Positions 1 through 7,228 of a stretch of DNA of 16,177 nt are shown here, one piece after another. Source of the DNA: Comamonadaceae bacterium (lineage in GTDB: Bacteria > Pseudomonadota > Gammaproteobacteria > Burkholderiales > Burkholderiaceae_C); contig CANGZO010000020.1 of assembly GCA_947458305.1 (NCBI GenBank), positions 1-16,177 of the forward strand. Direction: 5' to 3'. Below the pieces are notes generated by a model. The model was not told the DNA's origin and ran no database searches. It saw only the letters and a program-made list of their open reading frames with translations. Each line of letters begins with the position of its first letter. Position 1 is the first letter of the stretch. The translations under genes and the position numbers were made by a program.

Positions 1-65
1 CGCCCGGCCCACACGACATTGCTTACCTCTTTGACCGCTTCATCCACCTGATGGAGGCGAAATAA
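1..65 (+). CDS. carA: Carbamoyl phosphate synthase small subunit, C-terminal end (partial)
   Basis: Only the last 20 codons and the TAA stop (63-65) are inside the window. The frame starting at base 3 ends PGPHDIAYLFDRFIHLMEAK. The PGPHD...LFDRF pattern is the usual C-terminus of the glutaminase subunit CarA. The family hydrolyses glutamine and passes ammonia through a tunnel to CarB. The stop is one base before the carB ATG, so the two are surely co-transcribed and probably translationally coupled. The carB ribosome binding site (GGAGG, 53-57) lies inside this gene. The body of the gene, including the catalytic Cys and His, is outside, so nothing can be said about its integrity. Confidence 0.9.
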   Translation, partial: PGPHDIAYLFDRFIHLMEAK

Positions 66-66
66 C

Positions 67-3000
67 ATGCCAAAGCGCACCGACCTCAAAAGCATCCTCA
101 TCATTGGCGCCGGCCCGATCATCATTGGTCAGGCTTGTGAGTTCGATTACTCCGGCGTGCAGGCCTGCAAGGCCTTGCGCGAGGAGGGCTACAAAGTCAT
201 CCTGATCAACAGCAACCCTGCCACGATCATGACCGACCCGGCCACGGCCGACGTGACCTACATCGAGCCTATCACTTGGCAAACCGTCGAGAAGATCATC
301 GCCAAAGAGCGCCCCGATGCCATCTTGCCCACCATGGGTGGCCAGACTGCCCTCAACTGCGCTTTGGACTTGTGGCACCACGGCGTGCTCGAGAAATACA
401 AAGTCGAGCTGATTGGCGCGACACCCGAAGCCATCGACAAAGCCGAAGACCGTTTGAAGTTCAAGGACGCCATGACCAAAATCGGTCTGGGTTCCGCGCG
501 CTCCGGCATCGCCCACAGCATGGAGGAAGCTTGGGATGTGCAAAAGACCCTGGGTTTCCCCACCGTCATTCGCCCCAGCTTCACCTTGGGCGGTACGGGC
601 GGCGGCATTGCCTACAACCCGGAAGAGTTCGAGACCATTTGCAAGCGCGGTTTGGAGGCTTCGCCCACCACCGAGTTGTTGATTGAAGAGTCCTTGCTCG
701 GCTGGAAAGAGTACGAGATGGAAGTGGTTCGCGACAAGGCGGACAACTGCATCATCGTGTGCTCGATCGAAAACCTGGACCCGATGGGCGTGCACACGGG
801 TGACTCGATCACCGTGGCCCCAGCCCAGACGCTGACCGACAAGGAATACCAGATTTTGCGCAACGCCTCTTTGGCCGTTTTGCGCGAAATCGGTGTGGAC
901 ACGGGCGGCTCGAACGTGCAGTTCTCGATCAACCCGAAAGATGGCCGCATGGTCGTGATCGAGATGAACCCCCGCGTGTCGCGCTCCTCGGCCTTGGCTT
1001 CCAAAGCCACGGGTTTCCCAATTGCCAAAGTGGCGGCCAAGCTGGCCGTGGGTTACACCCTCGATGAGTTGCGCAACGACATCACGGGCGGTGCCACGCC
1101 TGCGTCGTTTGAGCCATCGATCGACTACGTGGTCACCAAGATCCCTCGTTTTGCCTTTGAGAAATTCCCTACCGCCGACAGCCGCTTGACCACCCAAATG
1201 AAATCGGTGGGCGAGGTGATGGCCATGGGGCGCACCTTCCAGGAGTCCTTCCAGAAAGCCCTGCGCGGTCTGGAAGTTGGCGTGGATGGCATGAACGAGA
1301 AGACCCAAGACCGCGAAGTGCTCGAGAAGGAACTGGGAGAGCCCGGCCCCGAACGCATCTGGTTCGTGGGCGATGCTTTCGCCATGGGCCTGAGCGTGGA
1401 CGAGGTGTTTGCCTTGACCAAAATCGACCCTTGGTTCCTGGTGCAGATCGAAGAGATCGTCAAGATCGAACTGGAACTGGAAACCACCACGCTCGAAGCC
1501 ATCACGGCTGATGAGCTGCGTGCGCTCAAGAAGAAGGGCTTCTCGGACCGCCGCTTGGCCAAGTTGCTCAAGACCACCGAGCATGTGGTGCGCGCGCGCC
1601 GTCACGCGCTGAACATCCGCCCCGTTTACAAGCGCGTGGACACCTGCGCGGCCGAGTTCTCGACCGACACCGCCTACATGTACTCCTGCTACGAAGGTCA
1701 CGGAGAGGGTGAGTGCGAAGCGGAACCCACCACCAACAAGAAAATCATGGTACTGGGTGGCGGTCCTAATCGGATTGGACAGGGTATCGAGTTTGACTAC
1801 TGCTGCGTGCACGCCGCCTTGGCCATGCGCGAAGACGGTTATGAAACCATCATGGTCAATTGCAACCCAGAGACCGTGTCGACCGATTACGACACCTCGG
1901 ACCGCTTGTACTTTGAGCCGGTCACTTTGGAAGACGTGCTCGAAATCGTGGACAAAGAGAAGCCCACAGGTGTCATCGTTCAATACGGTGGCCAAACGCC
2001 TTTGAAGTTGGCGCTTGACCTGGAAGCCGCTGGCGTGCCCATCATCGGCACCAGCCCCGACATGATCGACGCGGCCGAAGACCGTGAGCGTTTCCAGAAA
2101 TTGCTGCAAGACCTGGGTCTGCGCCAGCCGCCCAACGCCACTGCCCGCACCGAAGCCGAGGCTTTGGAAAGAGCCGCCGCCTTGGGTTACCCCTTGGTGG
2201 TACGTCCCAGCTACGTGCTGGGTGGCCGCGCCATGGAAATCGTGCACGAGCAGCGTGACCTCGAGCGTTATATGCGCGAAGCGGTCAAGGTGTCGCACGA
2301 TTCACCCGTGCTGCTGGACCGCTTCCTGAACGACGCCATCGAATGCGATGTGGATTGTTTGCGTGACCCCGAAGGCAAGACCTTCATCGGCGGCGTGATG
2401 GAGCACATCGAACAAGCCGGTGTGCACAGCGGTGATTCGGCATGTTCCTTGCCACCTTACTCGTTGTCGTCTACCACGGTGGACGAGCTCAAGCGCCAAT
2501 CGGCTGCAATGGCTGGGGCCTTGAACGTGGTGGGTTTGATGAACGTGCAGTTTGCCATCCAGCATGTGAACGGCCAAGACGTGATCTACGTGCTGGAAGT
2601 CAACCCCCGCGCGTCACGCACCGTGCCTTATGTCTCCAAAGCCACAGGCATCCAGCTGGCAAAGGTCGCTGCACGCTGCATGGCTGGCCAAACCTTGGCA
2701 TCACAAGGCATCACTCATGAAGTCACGCCACCTTATTTCAGCGTGAAGGAAGCGGTGTTCCCTTTCGTGAAGTTCCCCGGCGTGGACACCATCCTCGGAC
2801 CCGAGATGAAATCCACAGGCGAAGTCATGGGCGTGGGCAAAACCTTTGGCGAAGCCTTTGTGAAGAGCCAAATGGGTGCAGGCACCAAGTTACCACGCCC
2901 CACGAAAACCGACGGCACGCCATCGGGCAAGGTCTTCATTTCAGTGAAAAACAACGATAAGGCGCGTGCCATCGAAGTGGCACGCCAGTTGGTGACCCAA

Positions 3001-3327
3001 GGCTTTGAGTTGGTGGCGACCAAGGGCACAGCCGCTGCCATTCAGGCGGCGGGCGTGGCCTGTGCCACGGTGAACAAAGTGACCGAAGGCCGCCCGCACA
3101 TCGTGGACATGATCAAAAACAACGAAGTGGTGCTGGTCATCAACACGGTCGAAGAGCGCCGCAATGCGATCGCCGACTCGCGTCACATCCGCACCTCGGC
3201 CTTGCTCAACCGGGTGACCACCTTCACAACCATCGCAGGCGCGGAAGCGGCTGTGGAGGGCATGAAGTACATGGACCAGCTGGACGTGATTTCCATCCAG
3301 GAAATGCACGCACAACTGGCGGCCTGA
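67..3327 (+). CDS. carB: Carbamoyl phosphate synthase large subunit
   Basis: This subunit makes carbamoyl phosphate from bicarbonate, ammonia (delivered by CarA) and two ATP, for arginine and pyrimidine synthesis in the cytoplasm. The protein has 1086 residues, against about 1073 in E. coli. Two homologous ATP-grasp halves are visible. The first (about 1-402) carries GPIIIGQACEFDYSG near the start and EMNPRVSRSSALASKATG with metal ligand Glu299. The second (about 556-938) repeats these as GPNRIGQGIEFDYCC and EVNPRASRTVPYVSKATG with Glu844. An oligomerisation segment lies between them. The last ~148 residues form the MGS-like allosteric domain (VATKGTAAAIQAAG near 981-994), where the family binds UMP and ornithine. 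The ATG is preceded by GGAGG at 53-57 with a 9-base spacer, inside carA. All parts look intact. Confidence 0.98.
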   Translation: MPKRTDLKSILIIGAGPIIIGQACEFDYSGVQACKALREEGYKVILINSNPATIMTDPATADVTYIEPITWQTVEKIIAKERPDAILPTMGGQTALNCALDLWHHGVLEKYKVELIGATPEAIDKAEDRLKFKDAMTKIGLGSARSGIAHSMEEAWDVQKTLGFPTVIRPSFTLGGTGGGIAYNPEEFETICKRGLEASPTTELLIEESLLGWKEYEMEVVRDKADNCIIVCSIENLDPMGVHTGDSITVAPAQTLTDKEYQILRNASLAVLREIGVDTGGSNVQFSINPKDGRMVVIEMNPRVSRSSALASKATGFPIAKVAAKLAVGYTLDELRNDITGGATPASFEPSIDYVVTKIPRFAFEKFPTADSRLTTQMKSVGEVMAMGRTFQESFQKALRGLEVGVDGMNEKTQDREVLEKELGEPGPERIWFVGDAFAMGLSVDEVFALTKIDPWFLVQIEEIVKIELELETTTLEAITADELRALKKKGFSDRRLAKLLKTTEHVVRARRHALNIRPVYKRVDTCAAEFSTDTAYMYSCYEGHGEGECEAEPTTNKKIMVLGGGPNRIGQGIEFDYCCVHAALAMREDGYETIMVNCNPETVSTDYDTSDRLYFEPVTLEDVLEIVDKEKPTGVIVQYGGQTPLKLALDLEAAGVPIIGTSPDMIDAAEDRERFQKLLQDLGLRQPPNATARTEAEALERAAALGYPLVVRPSYVLGGRAMEIVHEQRDLERYMREAVKVSHDSPVLLDRFLNDAIECDVDCLRDPEGKTFIGGVMEHIEQAGVHSGDSACSLPPYSLSSTTVDELKRQSAAMAGALNVVGLMNVQFAIQHVNGQDVIYVLEVNPRASRTVPYVSKATGIQLAKVAARCMAGQTLASQGITHEVTPPYFSVKEAVFPFVKFPGVDTILGPEMKSTGEVMGVGKTFGEAFVKSQMGAGTKLPRPTKTDGTPSGKVFISVKNNDKARAIEVARQLVTQGFELVATKGTAAAIQAAGVACATVNKVTEGRPHIVDMIKNNEVVLVINTVEERRNAIADSRHIRTSALLNRVTTFTTIAGAEAAVEGMKYMDQLDVISIQEMHAQLAA

Positions 3328-3367
3328 ACCCATGCCAGTATCCCTGCACCCCTGACTGGGTGCAAGG

Positions 3368-3373
3368 CATAAT
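3368..3373 (+). promoter_or_regulatory. Possible greA promoter (-10 box)
   Basis: CATAAT at 3368-3373 matches the sigma70 -10 consensus at 5 of 6 bases. The best -35 at a 17-base spacer (TGCACC, 3345-3350) is poor. If used, transcription would start near 3380, just before the 11-bp hairpin at 3384-3409, so the greA mRNA would begin with that hairpin. This is a consensus-match call only. Confidence 0.35.
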
Positions 3374-3383
3374 GTTGTCAATG

Positions 3384-3417
3384 ACCGCCGAGTTCCAAAA
3401 CTCGGCGGTTTGCTTTT
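3384..3417 (+). terminator. Terminator-like hairpin between carB and greA
   Basis: A perfect 11-bp stem (ACCGCCGAGTT, 3384-3394, with AACTCGGCGGT, 3399-3409) closes a CCAA tetraloop. The following tract, TTGCTTTT, is U-rich but interrupted. It ends directly against the greA ribosome binding site (GGAGA, 3418-3422). It most likely terminates carAB transcripts and may also shape the greA 5' end. The broken U tract suggests termination is incomplete. Confidence 0.7.
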
Positions 3418-3429
3418 GGAGAACCCAAC

Positions 3430-3906
3430 ATGTCAACCATCCCGATCACCAAGCGTGGTGCTGAAAAACTCAAGGACGAGCTGCATCGCCTTAAAACGGT
3501 GGACCGCCCCGGCGTGATCCAGGCCATTGCCGAAGCGCGTGCCCAAGGCGACTTGAGTGAGAACGCCGAATACGATGCGGCCAAAGACCGCCAAGGCTTT
3601 GTTGAAGGTCGCATCCAGGAAATAGAAGGCAAGCTCTCGGCTTCGCAGATCATCGACCCGGCGTCTGTGGATGCGGGAGGCCGTGTGGTGTTTGGCACCA
3701 CTGTTGAGCTGGAAGACGAAAGCACAGGCGAAGCGGTGACTTACCAGATCGTGGGTGAGGACGAGGCCGACTTGAAGCTGGGCTTGATCAACATCAGCAG
3801 CCCGATTGCCCGCGCCTTGATCGGCAAGGAAATGGGTGATGTGGCCGAAGTTCAGGCGCCGGGCGGTGTGCGCCGTTACGAGATCGTGGGCGTGTCCTAC
3901 GTTTGA
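3430..3906 (+). CDS. greA: Transcription elongation factor GreA
   Basis: GreA enters the secondary channel of backtracked RNA polymerase and stimulates cleavage of the 3' end of the nascent RNA, rescuing stalled complexes. The 158 residues are exactly the usual family length. The N-terminal part (about 1-75) is the antiparallel coiled coil. Its tip carries ARAQGDLSENAEYDAAKDRQ, with the acidic residues Asp41 and Glu44 that position the catalytic magnesium. The C-terminal FKBP-like domain (about 80-158) contains GTTVELEDE and ends RRYEIVGVSYV. The ATG has GGAGA at 3418-3422, 7 bases upstream. It follows carB by 102 bp and is separated from it by a strong hairpin, so expression may depend on read-through or on a local promoter. 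Confidence 0.98.
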   Translation: MSTIPITKRGAEKLKDELHRLKTVDRPGVIQAIAEARAQGDLSENAEYDAAKDRQGFVEGRIQEIEGKLSASQIIDPASVDAGGRVVFGTTVELEDESTGEAVTYQIVGEDEADLKLGLINISSPIARALIGKEMGDVAEVQAPGGVRRYEIVGVSYV

Positions 3907-3915
3907 GCCGAAACA

Positions 3916-3937
3916 AAGGCCGCTGTTCGGCGGCCTT
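3916..3937. terminator. Hairpin between convergent greA and yhbY
   Basis: AAGGCCGC (3916-3923) pairs with GCGGCCTT (3930-3937) around a 6-base loop. On the minus strand the stem is followed by TTGTTTCGG, giving a fair U-rich tail for yhbY. On the plus strand the tail (GGTGG) lacks T, so termination of greA here would be weak. It lies 10 bp after the greA stop and 38 bp beyond the yhbY stop, as expected for a shared terminator. Confidence 0.6.
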
Positions 3938-3974
3938 GGTGGATGGTGTCAGCCCGATGTGGGCAGTTCGAAAT

Positions 3975-4448
3975 TCAGTCGTGGCGGCCTTTTTTGACCG
4001 ATTTTTGCTTGGGCTTGGCCCGCTTGATTTGGCCGCCTGCGGCCAGTCGCTGGTTGCCCAGCACACGAACGGTTTTGACTTCAGGGCGCTGGCCGCCGCG
4101 TGAGCTGTATTTGAGGATCTTGAAGTCACGAGGACCGGCTTTGCGGTCTTCGTCAATCTCTTTGGTTTTCTCGGGTTGAGGGCGCCAAAGAATCAACAGT
4201 TTGCCAATGTGTTGGATAGGTGCTGCGTTGAGTTGATCAGCCAATTGAGCAAACATGGCTTCGCGTGCAGCGCGGTCATCGCCAAGCACGCGGATCTTGA
4301 TCAGCCCGTGAGCGTTCAGGGCCGCTTCGGTTTCCTTGATGACGGCAGGTGTCAGGCCATCGCCGCCAATCATGACGACTGGATCGAGGTGGTGGGCATC
4401 GGCGCGAAAAACTTTGCGCTCGGCAGGTGTGAGTTGTATTTGGGGCAT
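3975..4448 (-). CDS. yhbY: YhbY-type CRM-domain RNA-binding protein (50S assembly factor)
   Basis: This is a CRM (YhbY) domain protein. E. coli YhbY is known to associate with pre-50S ribosomal particles. The CRM core covers about residues 1-95: LTPAERKVFRADAHHLDPVV, the GGDG loop at 28-31, then an ALNAHGLIKIRV strand. I chose the ATG whose complement is at 4446-4448 (MPQIQL...), because relatives start there. The 32 residues of open frame further upstream overlap rlmE and are hydrophobic and unlike the family. The product is 157 residues, clearly longer than the ~97 of E. coli YhbY. The extra ~60 residues are rich in Lys and Arg and end KPKQKSVKKGRHD. The gene is divergent from rlmE, another 50S maturation gene, across only 31 bp. 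No good Shine-Dalgarno site is seen. Confidence 0.93.
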   Translation of the reverse strand: MPQIQLTPAERKVFRADAHHLDPVVMIGGDGLTPAVIKETEAALNAHGLIKIRVLGDDRAAREAMFAQLADQLNAAPIQHIGKLLILWRPQPEKTKEIDEDRKAGPRDFKILKYSSRGGQRPEVKTVRVLGNQRLAAGGQIKRAKPKQKSVKKGRHD

Positions 4449-4479
4449 ACCCGTATTATCCCCGCAAGGACGCGAAAGA
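4449..4479. promoter_or_regulatory. Divergent yhbY-rlmE promoter region with overlapping -10 boxes
   Basis: The 31-bp gap holds TATTAT on the plus strand (4454-4459) and GATAAT on the minus strand (complement of 4455-4460). Each is 5 of 6 to the -10 consensus and they share five base pairs. The rlmE Shine-Dalgarno AAGGA is at 4466-4470. No good -35 is present for either: the best for yhbY is TTCATT with an 18-base spacer, 3 of 6. Starts 6-7 bases past each -10 would put the yhbY transcript start at or next to its ATG. Confidence 0.45.
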
Positions 4480-5142
4480 ATGAAAGTCAAAACCAAAAGT
4501 AAAAAAGTCAACAAGGCTTGGTTGAACGACCATGTCAATGACACCTACGTGAAACTGGCCCTGAAAGAGGGTTACCGGGCGCGGGCAGCTTACAAACTCA
4601 AGGAAATCGACGAGACCTTGGGCCTGATCCGGCCCGGCCACTTGGTGGTGGACCTGGGCTCTGCCCCCGGTGCTTGGAGTCAGTACCTTCGCCGCCGCTT
4701 GTCACCCGATGGTGCGGCCGTGGGCGAGCTCAATGGCAGCATCATCGCGCTGGACATTTTGCCCATGGAACCGGTGGAGGGGGTGCAGTTCATTCAGGGG
4801 GATTTTCGTGAAAACGAGGTGGCCGCGCTGTTGGAGACTGCCCTGCAGGGGCGGCAGGCCGATGTGGTGGTGTCCGACATGGCCCCTAATTTGTCGGGCA
4901 TCGAATCGTCAGATGCGGCGCGGGTCCAGCATTTGATCGAATTGGCCGTGGAATTCGCGCAAAACCACATGAAGCCGCAGGGGGCTTTGGTGGTCAAGGT
5001 CTTTCACGGCAGCGGCTACAGCCAGATTGTCAAGATGTTCAAGGAGACCTTCAAGGTGGTCAAACCGATCAAGCCCAAATCATCCCGGGACAAGTCTTCG
5101 GAGACTTTTTTGGTCGGAATCGGCCTGGTGGACTCAATTTAA
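4480..5142 (+). CDS. rlmE: 23S rRNA (uridine-2'-O-)-methyltransferase RlmE (FtsJ/RrmJ)
   Basis: RlmE transfers a methyl group from S-adenosylmethionine to the 2'-hydroxyl of U2552 in the A loop of 23S rRNA, late in 50S assembly. The product has 220 residues (E. coli 209). The SAM-binding motif VVDLGSAPGAWSQYL lies at 56-70. The family catalytic tetrad is complete: Lys39 (RAAYKL), Asp133 (VSDMAPN), Lys173 (VVKVFHG) and Glu208 (SSETF). I chose the ATG at 4480 because AAGGA sits 9 bases upstream and MKVKTKSKK...W matches the family start. An upstream in-frame ATG at 4336 would run through yhbY. The next gene, ftsH, begins 106 bp downstream and is a common partner of rlmE. Confidence 0.96.
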   Translation: MKVKTKSKKVNKAWLNDHVNDTYVKLALKEGYRARAAYKLKEIDETLGLIRPGHLVVDLGSAPGAWSQYLRRRLSPDGAAVGELNGSIIALDILPMEPVEGVQFIQGDFRENEVAALLETALQGRQADVVVSDMAPNLSGIESSDAARVQHLIELAVEFAQNHMKPQGALVVKVFHGSGYSQIVKMFKETFKVVKPIKPKSSRDKSSETFLVGIGLVDSI

Positions 5143-5187
5143 GGGCTTAAGTCCTGCCTTTGTGAGGGCTAAAACAGCAAACAGTGC

Positions 5188-5215
5188 TTGTAACGGCCCT
5201 TATCGGGCCTAAAAT
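5188..5215 (+). promoter_or_regulatory. Probable ftsH promoter with inverted repeat in the spacer
   Basis: TTGTAA (5188-5193, 4 of 6 to the -35 consensus) and TAAAAT (5210-5215, 5 of 6 to -10) are 16 bases apart. Almost the whole spacer is an inverted repeat, GGCCC (5195-5199), loop TTATC, GGGCC (5205-5209), ending directly against the -10 box. CTTGTAA at 5187-5193 also resembles a heat-shock sigma32 -35 element, and ftsH is a sigma32 target in E. coli. No matching CCCCAT-type -10 is present, so I favour sigma70. Confidence 0.55.
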
Positions 5216-5248
5216 GAATACAGTTATTTTTTTCGATTGGAGCCGCTC

Positions 5249-7165
5249 TTGAACAACCCTTGGTTTTCCAAAATTGCCGTTTGGATGGTGATCGCCATGG
5301 TGCTTTTCACCTTGTTCAAGCAGTTTGATAACCGTGGTGTGGCCAGCGCGAACGCTATCGGTTACTCGGATTTCCTGGAAGAGGTTCGAAGCAACCGCAT
5401 CAAAAGTGCCACGATTTCTGAGAGTCCTGGTGGTACAGAAATCATTGCCATCACCTTGGATGAGCGTCGCATCAAAACCACTGCCACCTACCTCGACAGG
5501 GGTTTGGTCGGTGATCTGATCAGCAGTGGCGTCAAGTTCGACGTGAAACCACGCGAAGAAGGTTCCTTGCTCATGACCCTCTTGGTCAGTTGGGGCCCCA
5601 TGTTGCTTTTGATTGGTGTATGGGTCTATTTCATGCGCCAGATGCAAGGTGGTGGCAAAGGCGGCGCTTTCAGTTTTGGAAAATCCAAAGCGCGCATGAT
5701 GGACGAGAACAACAACAACACCACTTTTGCCGATGTGGCTGGCTGTGATGAGGCCAAAGAAGAGGTCAAAGAGGTGGTGGACTTCTTGAAAGACCCCCAA
5801 CGTTTCCAAAAATTAGGTGGCCGCATTCCACGCGGCTTGTTGCTGGTTGGCCCTCCTGGCACGGGTAAGACTCTGCTGGCCAAGGGCATCGCTGGCGAAG
5901 CCAAGGTTCCGTTTTTCAGCATCTCGGGTTCTGATTTCGTCGAAATGTTTGTGGGCGTGGGTGCTTCCCGTGTTCGCGACATGTTTGAAAACGCCAAGAA
6001 AAACGCGCCTTGCATCATCTTCATTGACGAAATCGACGCGGTCGGTCGCCAACGTGGCGCTGGCTTGGGCGGCGGCAACGATGAGCGCGAGCAAACCCTC
6101 AACCAGATGCTGGTCGAGATGGACGGTTTCGAGACCAATCTGGGTGTGATCGTGGTGGCTGCCACCAATCGTCCCGATATTCTCGATGCCGCCTTGTTGC
6201 GCCCCGGTCGTTTTGACCGTCAGGTCTATGTGACTTTGCCTGACATCCGTGGCCGTGAGCAAATCTTGAATGTGCACATGCGCAAGGTGCCGATTGGCCA
6301 AGACGTCAATGCGGCTGTGATCGCCCGTGGCACGCCTGGCATGAGCGGAGCCGATTTGGCCAACTTGTGCAACGAGGCAGCCTTGATGGCAGCTCGCCGC
6401 AACGCCCGTGTGGTGGAGATGGTCGACTTTGAAAAGGCCAAGGACAAGATCCTGATGGGCCCTGAGCGTAAAACCATGGTCATGCCTGAGGAAGAGCGCC
6501 GCAACACGGCTTACCACGAAGCGGGTCATGCTCTGATTGGCAACTTGTTGCCCAAGTGCGATCCCGTGCACAAGGTCACGATCATTCCCCGTGGTCGTGC
6601 TTTGGGTGTGACCATGAGCTTGCCCGAAAAGGACCGCTACAGTTACGACAAAGAATTCATGCTCAACCAGATCAGCATGTTGTTTGGTGGAAGAATTGCC
6701 GAAGAGGTGTTCATGAACCAGATGACGACGGGTGCCAGCAATGACTTTGAGCGTGCCACCTCGATTGCCCGTGATATGGTGATGCGCTACGGCATGACCG
6801 ACGCGCTGGGTCCGATGGTCTATGCCGAAAATGAGGGCGAAGTGTTTTTGGGTCGATCCGTCACCAAGACCACCAACATGAGCGAATCCACCATGCAAAA
6901 GGTAGACGTGGAGGTACGCCGCATCATCGATGAGCAATACAACTTGGCCCGCCGCTTGATTGAGGAGCACAGCGCTCAAATGCATGGCATGGCCAAAGCT
7001 TTGCTTGAATGGGAAACCATCGACAAGGATCAGATCGCCGACATCATGGCGGGTCGTGATCCGCTGCCCCCCAAAGATTGGACACCTCGCACGCCCCCTT
7101 CGGGTGGCAACAGCGGCGGTGGTGCCCCAGTCGTTCAGACTGAACCTGCCACCACGGCGGCTTGA
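5249..7165 (+). CDS. ftsH: ATP-dependent zinc metalloprotease FtsH
   Basis: FtsH is a membrane-anchored hexameric AAA+ protease that degrades misfolded membrane proteins and regulatory proteins (LpxC and sigma32 in E. coli). Two membrane helices are visible (about 6-25 and 110-132) with a periplasmic region between them. The AAA domain has Walker A GPPGTGKT (201-208), Walker B IIFIDE (256-261) and the second region of homology ATNRPDILDAALLRPGRFDR. The zinc protease site HEAGH is at 423-427, with the third ligand Asp499 in GASNDFERAT. The tail is low-complexity Gly/Pro/Thr. I chose the TTG at 5249, giving 638 residues starting MNNPWFSK, because GGAG (5239-5242) lies 6 bases upstream. The open frame extends to a TTG at 5237, but that codon would overlap the ribosome binding site. 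A terminator follows the gene. Confidence 0.98.
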   Translation: MNNPWFSKIAVWMVIAMVLFTLFKQFDNRGVASANAIGYSDFLEEVRSNRIKSATISESPGGTEIIAITLDERRIKTTATYLDRGLVGDLISSGVKFDVKPREEGSLLMTLLVSWGPMLLLIGVWVYFMRQMQGGGKGGAFSFGKSKARMMDENNNNTTFADVAGCDEAKEEVKEVVDFLKDPQRFQKLGGRIPRGLLLVGPPGTGKTLLAKGIAGEAKVPFFSISGSDFVEMFVGVGASRVRDMFENAKKNAPCIIFIDEIDAVGRQRGAGLGGGNDEREQTLNQMLVEMDGFETNLGVIVVAATNRPDILDAALLRPGRFDRQVYVTLPDIRGREQILNVHMRKVPIGQDVNAAVIARGTPGMSGADLANLCNEAALMAARRNARVVEMVDFEKAKDKILMGPERKTMVMPEEERRNTAYHEAGHALIGNLLPKCDPVHKVTIIPRGRALGVTMSLPEKDRYSYDKEFMLNQISMLFGGRIAEEVFMNQMTTGASNDFERATSIARDMVMRYGMTDALGPMVYAENEGEVFLGRSVTKTTNMSESTMQKVDVEVRRIIDEQYNLARRLIEEHSAQMHGMAKALLEWETIDKDQIADIMAGRDPLPPKDWTPRTPPSGGNSGGGAPVVQTEPATTAA

Positions 7166-7191
7166 TTCACCGAGTCCGGTGTTCGCAAAAG

Positions 7192-7213
7192 CGGGGCCTT
7201 TGGCCCCGTTTTT
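7192..7213 (+). terminator. Intrinsic terminator after ftsH, just upstream of folP
   Basis: CGGGGCC (7192-7198), loop TTT, GGCCCCG (7202-7208), then TTTTT (7209-7213): a compact textbook rho-independent terminator. It is 26 bp after the ftsH stop and 15 bases before the folP ATG, almost touching the folP ribosome binding site (GGAAGA, 7217-7222). Confidence 0.85.
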
Positions 7214-7228
7214 CATGGAAGAACTCTG

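Noticed and set aside
40..2298. A 752-codon open frame on the minus strand opposite carB.
   Set aside because: carB is intact and highly conserved on the plus strand. The antisense product is His/Gly/Val-rich with no recognisable domain. Such frames arise from G/C-rich third codon positions.
4449..4544. N-terminal extension of YhbY with a signal-like hydrophobic stretch.
   Set aside because: The extension overlaps the start of rlmE on the other strand and is absent from the family; MPQIQL at 4448 is the natural start.
5143..5154. Near-palindrome GGGCTTAAGTCC just after rlmE.
   Set aside because: It is imperfect, short, and without a U tract, so it is not supported as a terminator or operator.
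5813..7216. A 467-codon minus-strand frame opposite ftsH.
   Set aside because: It is the same codon-usage artefact; the sense strand codes for FtsH with all motifs.
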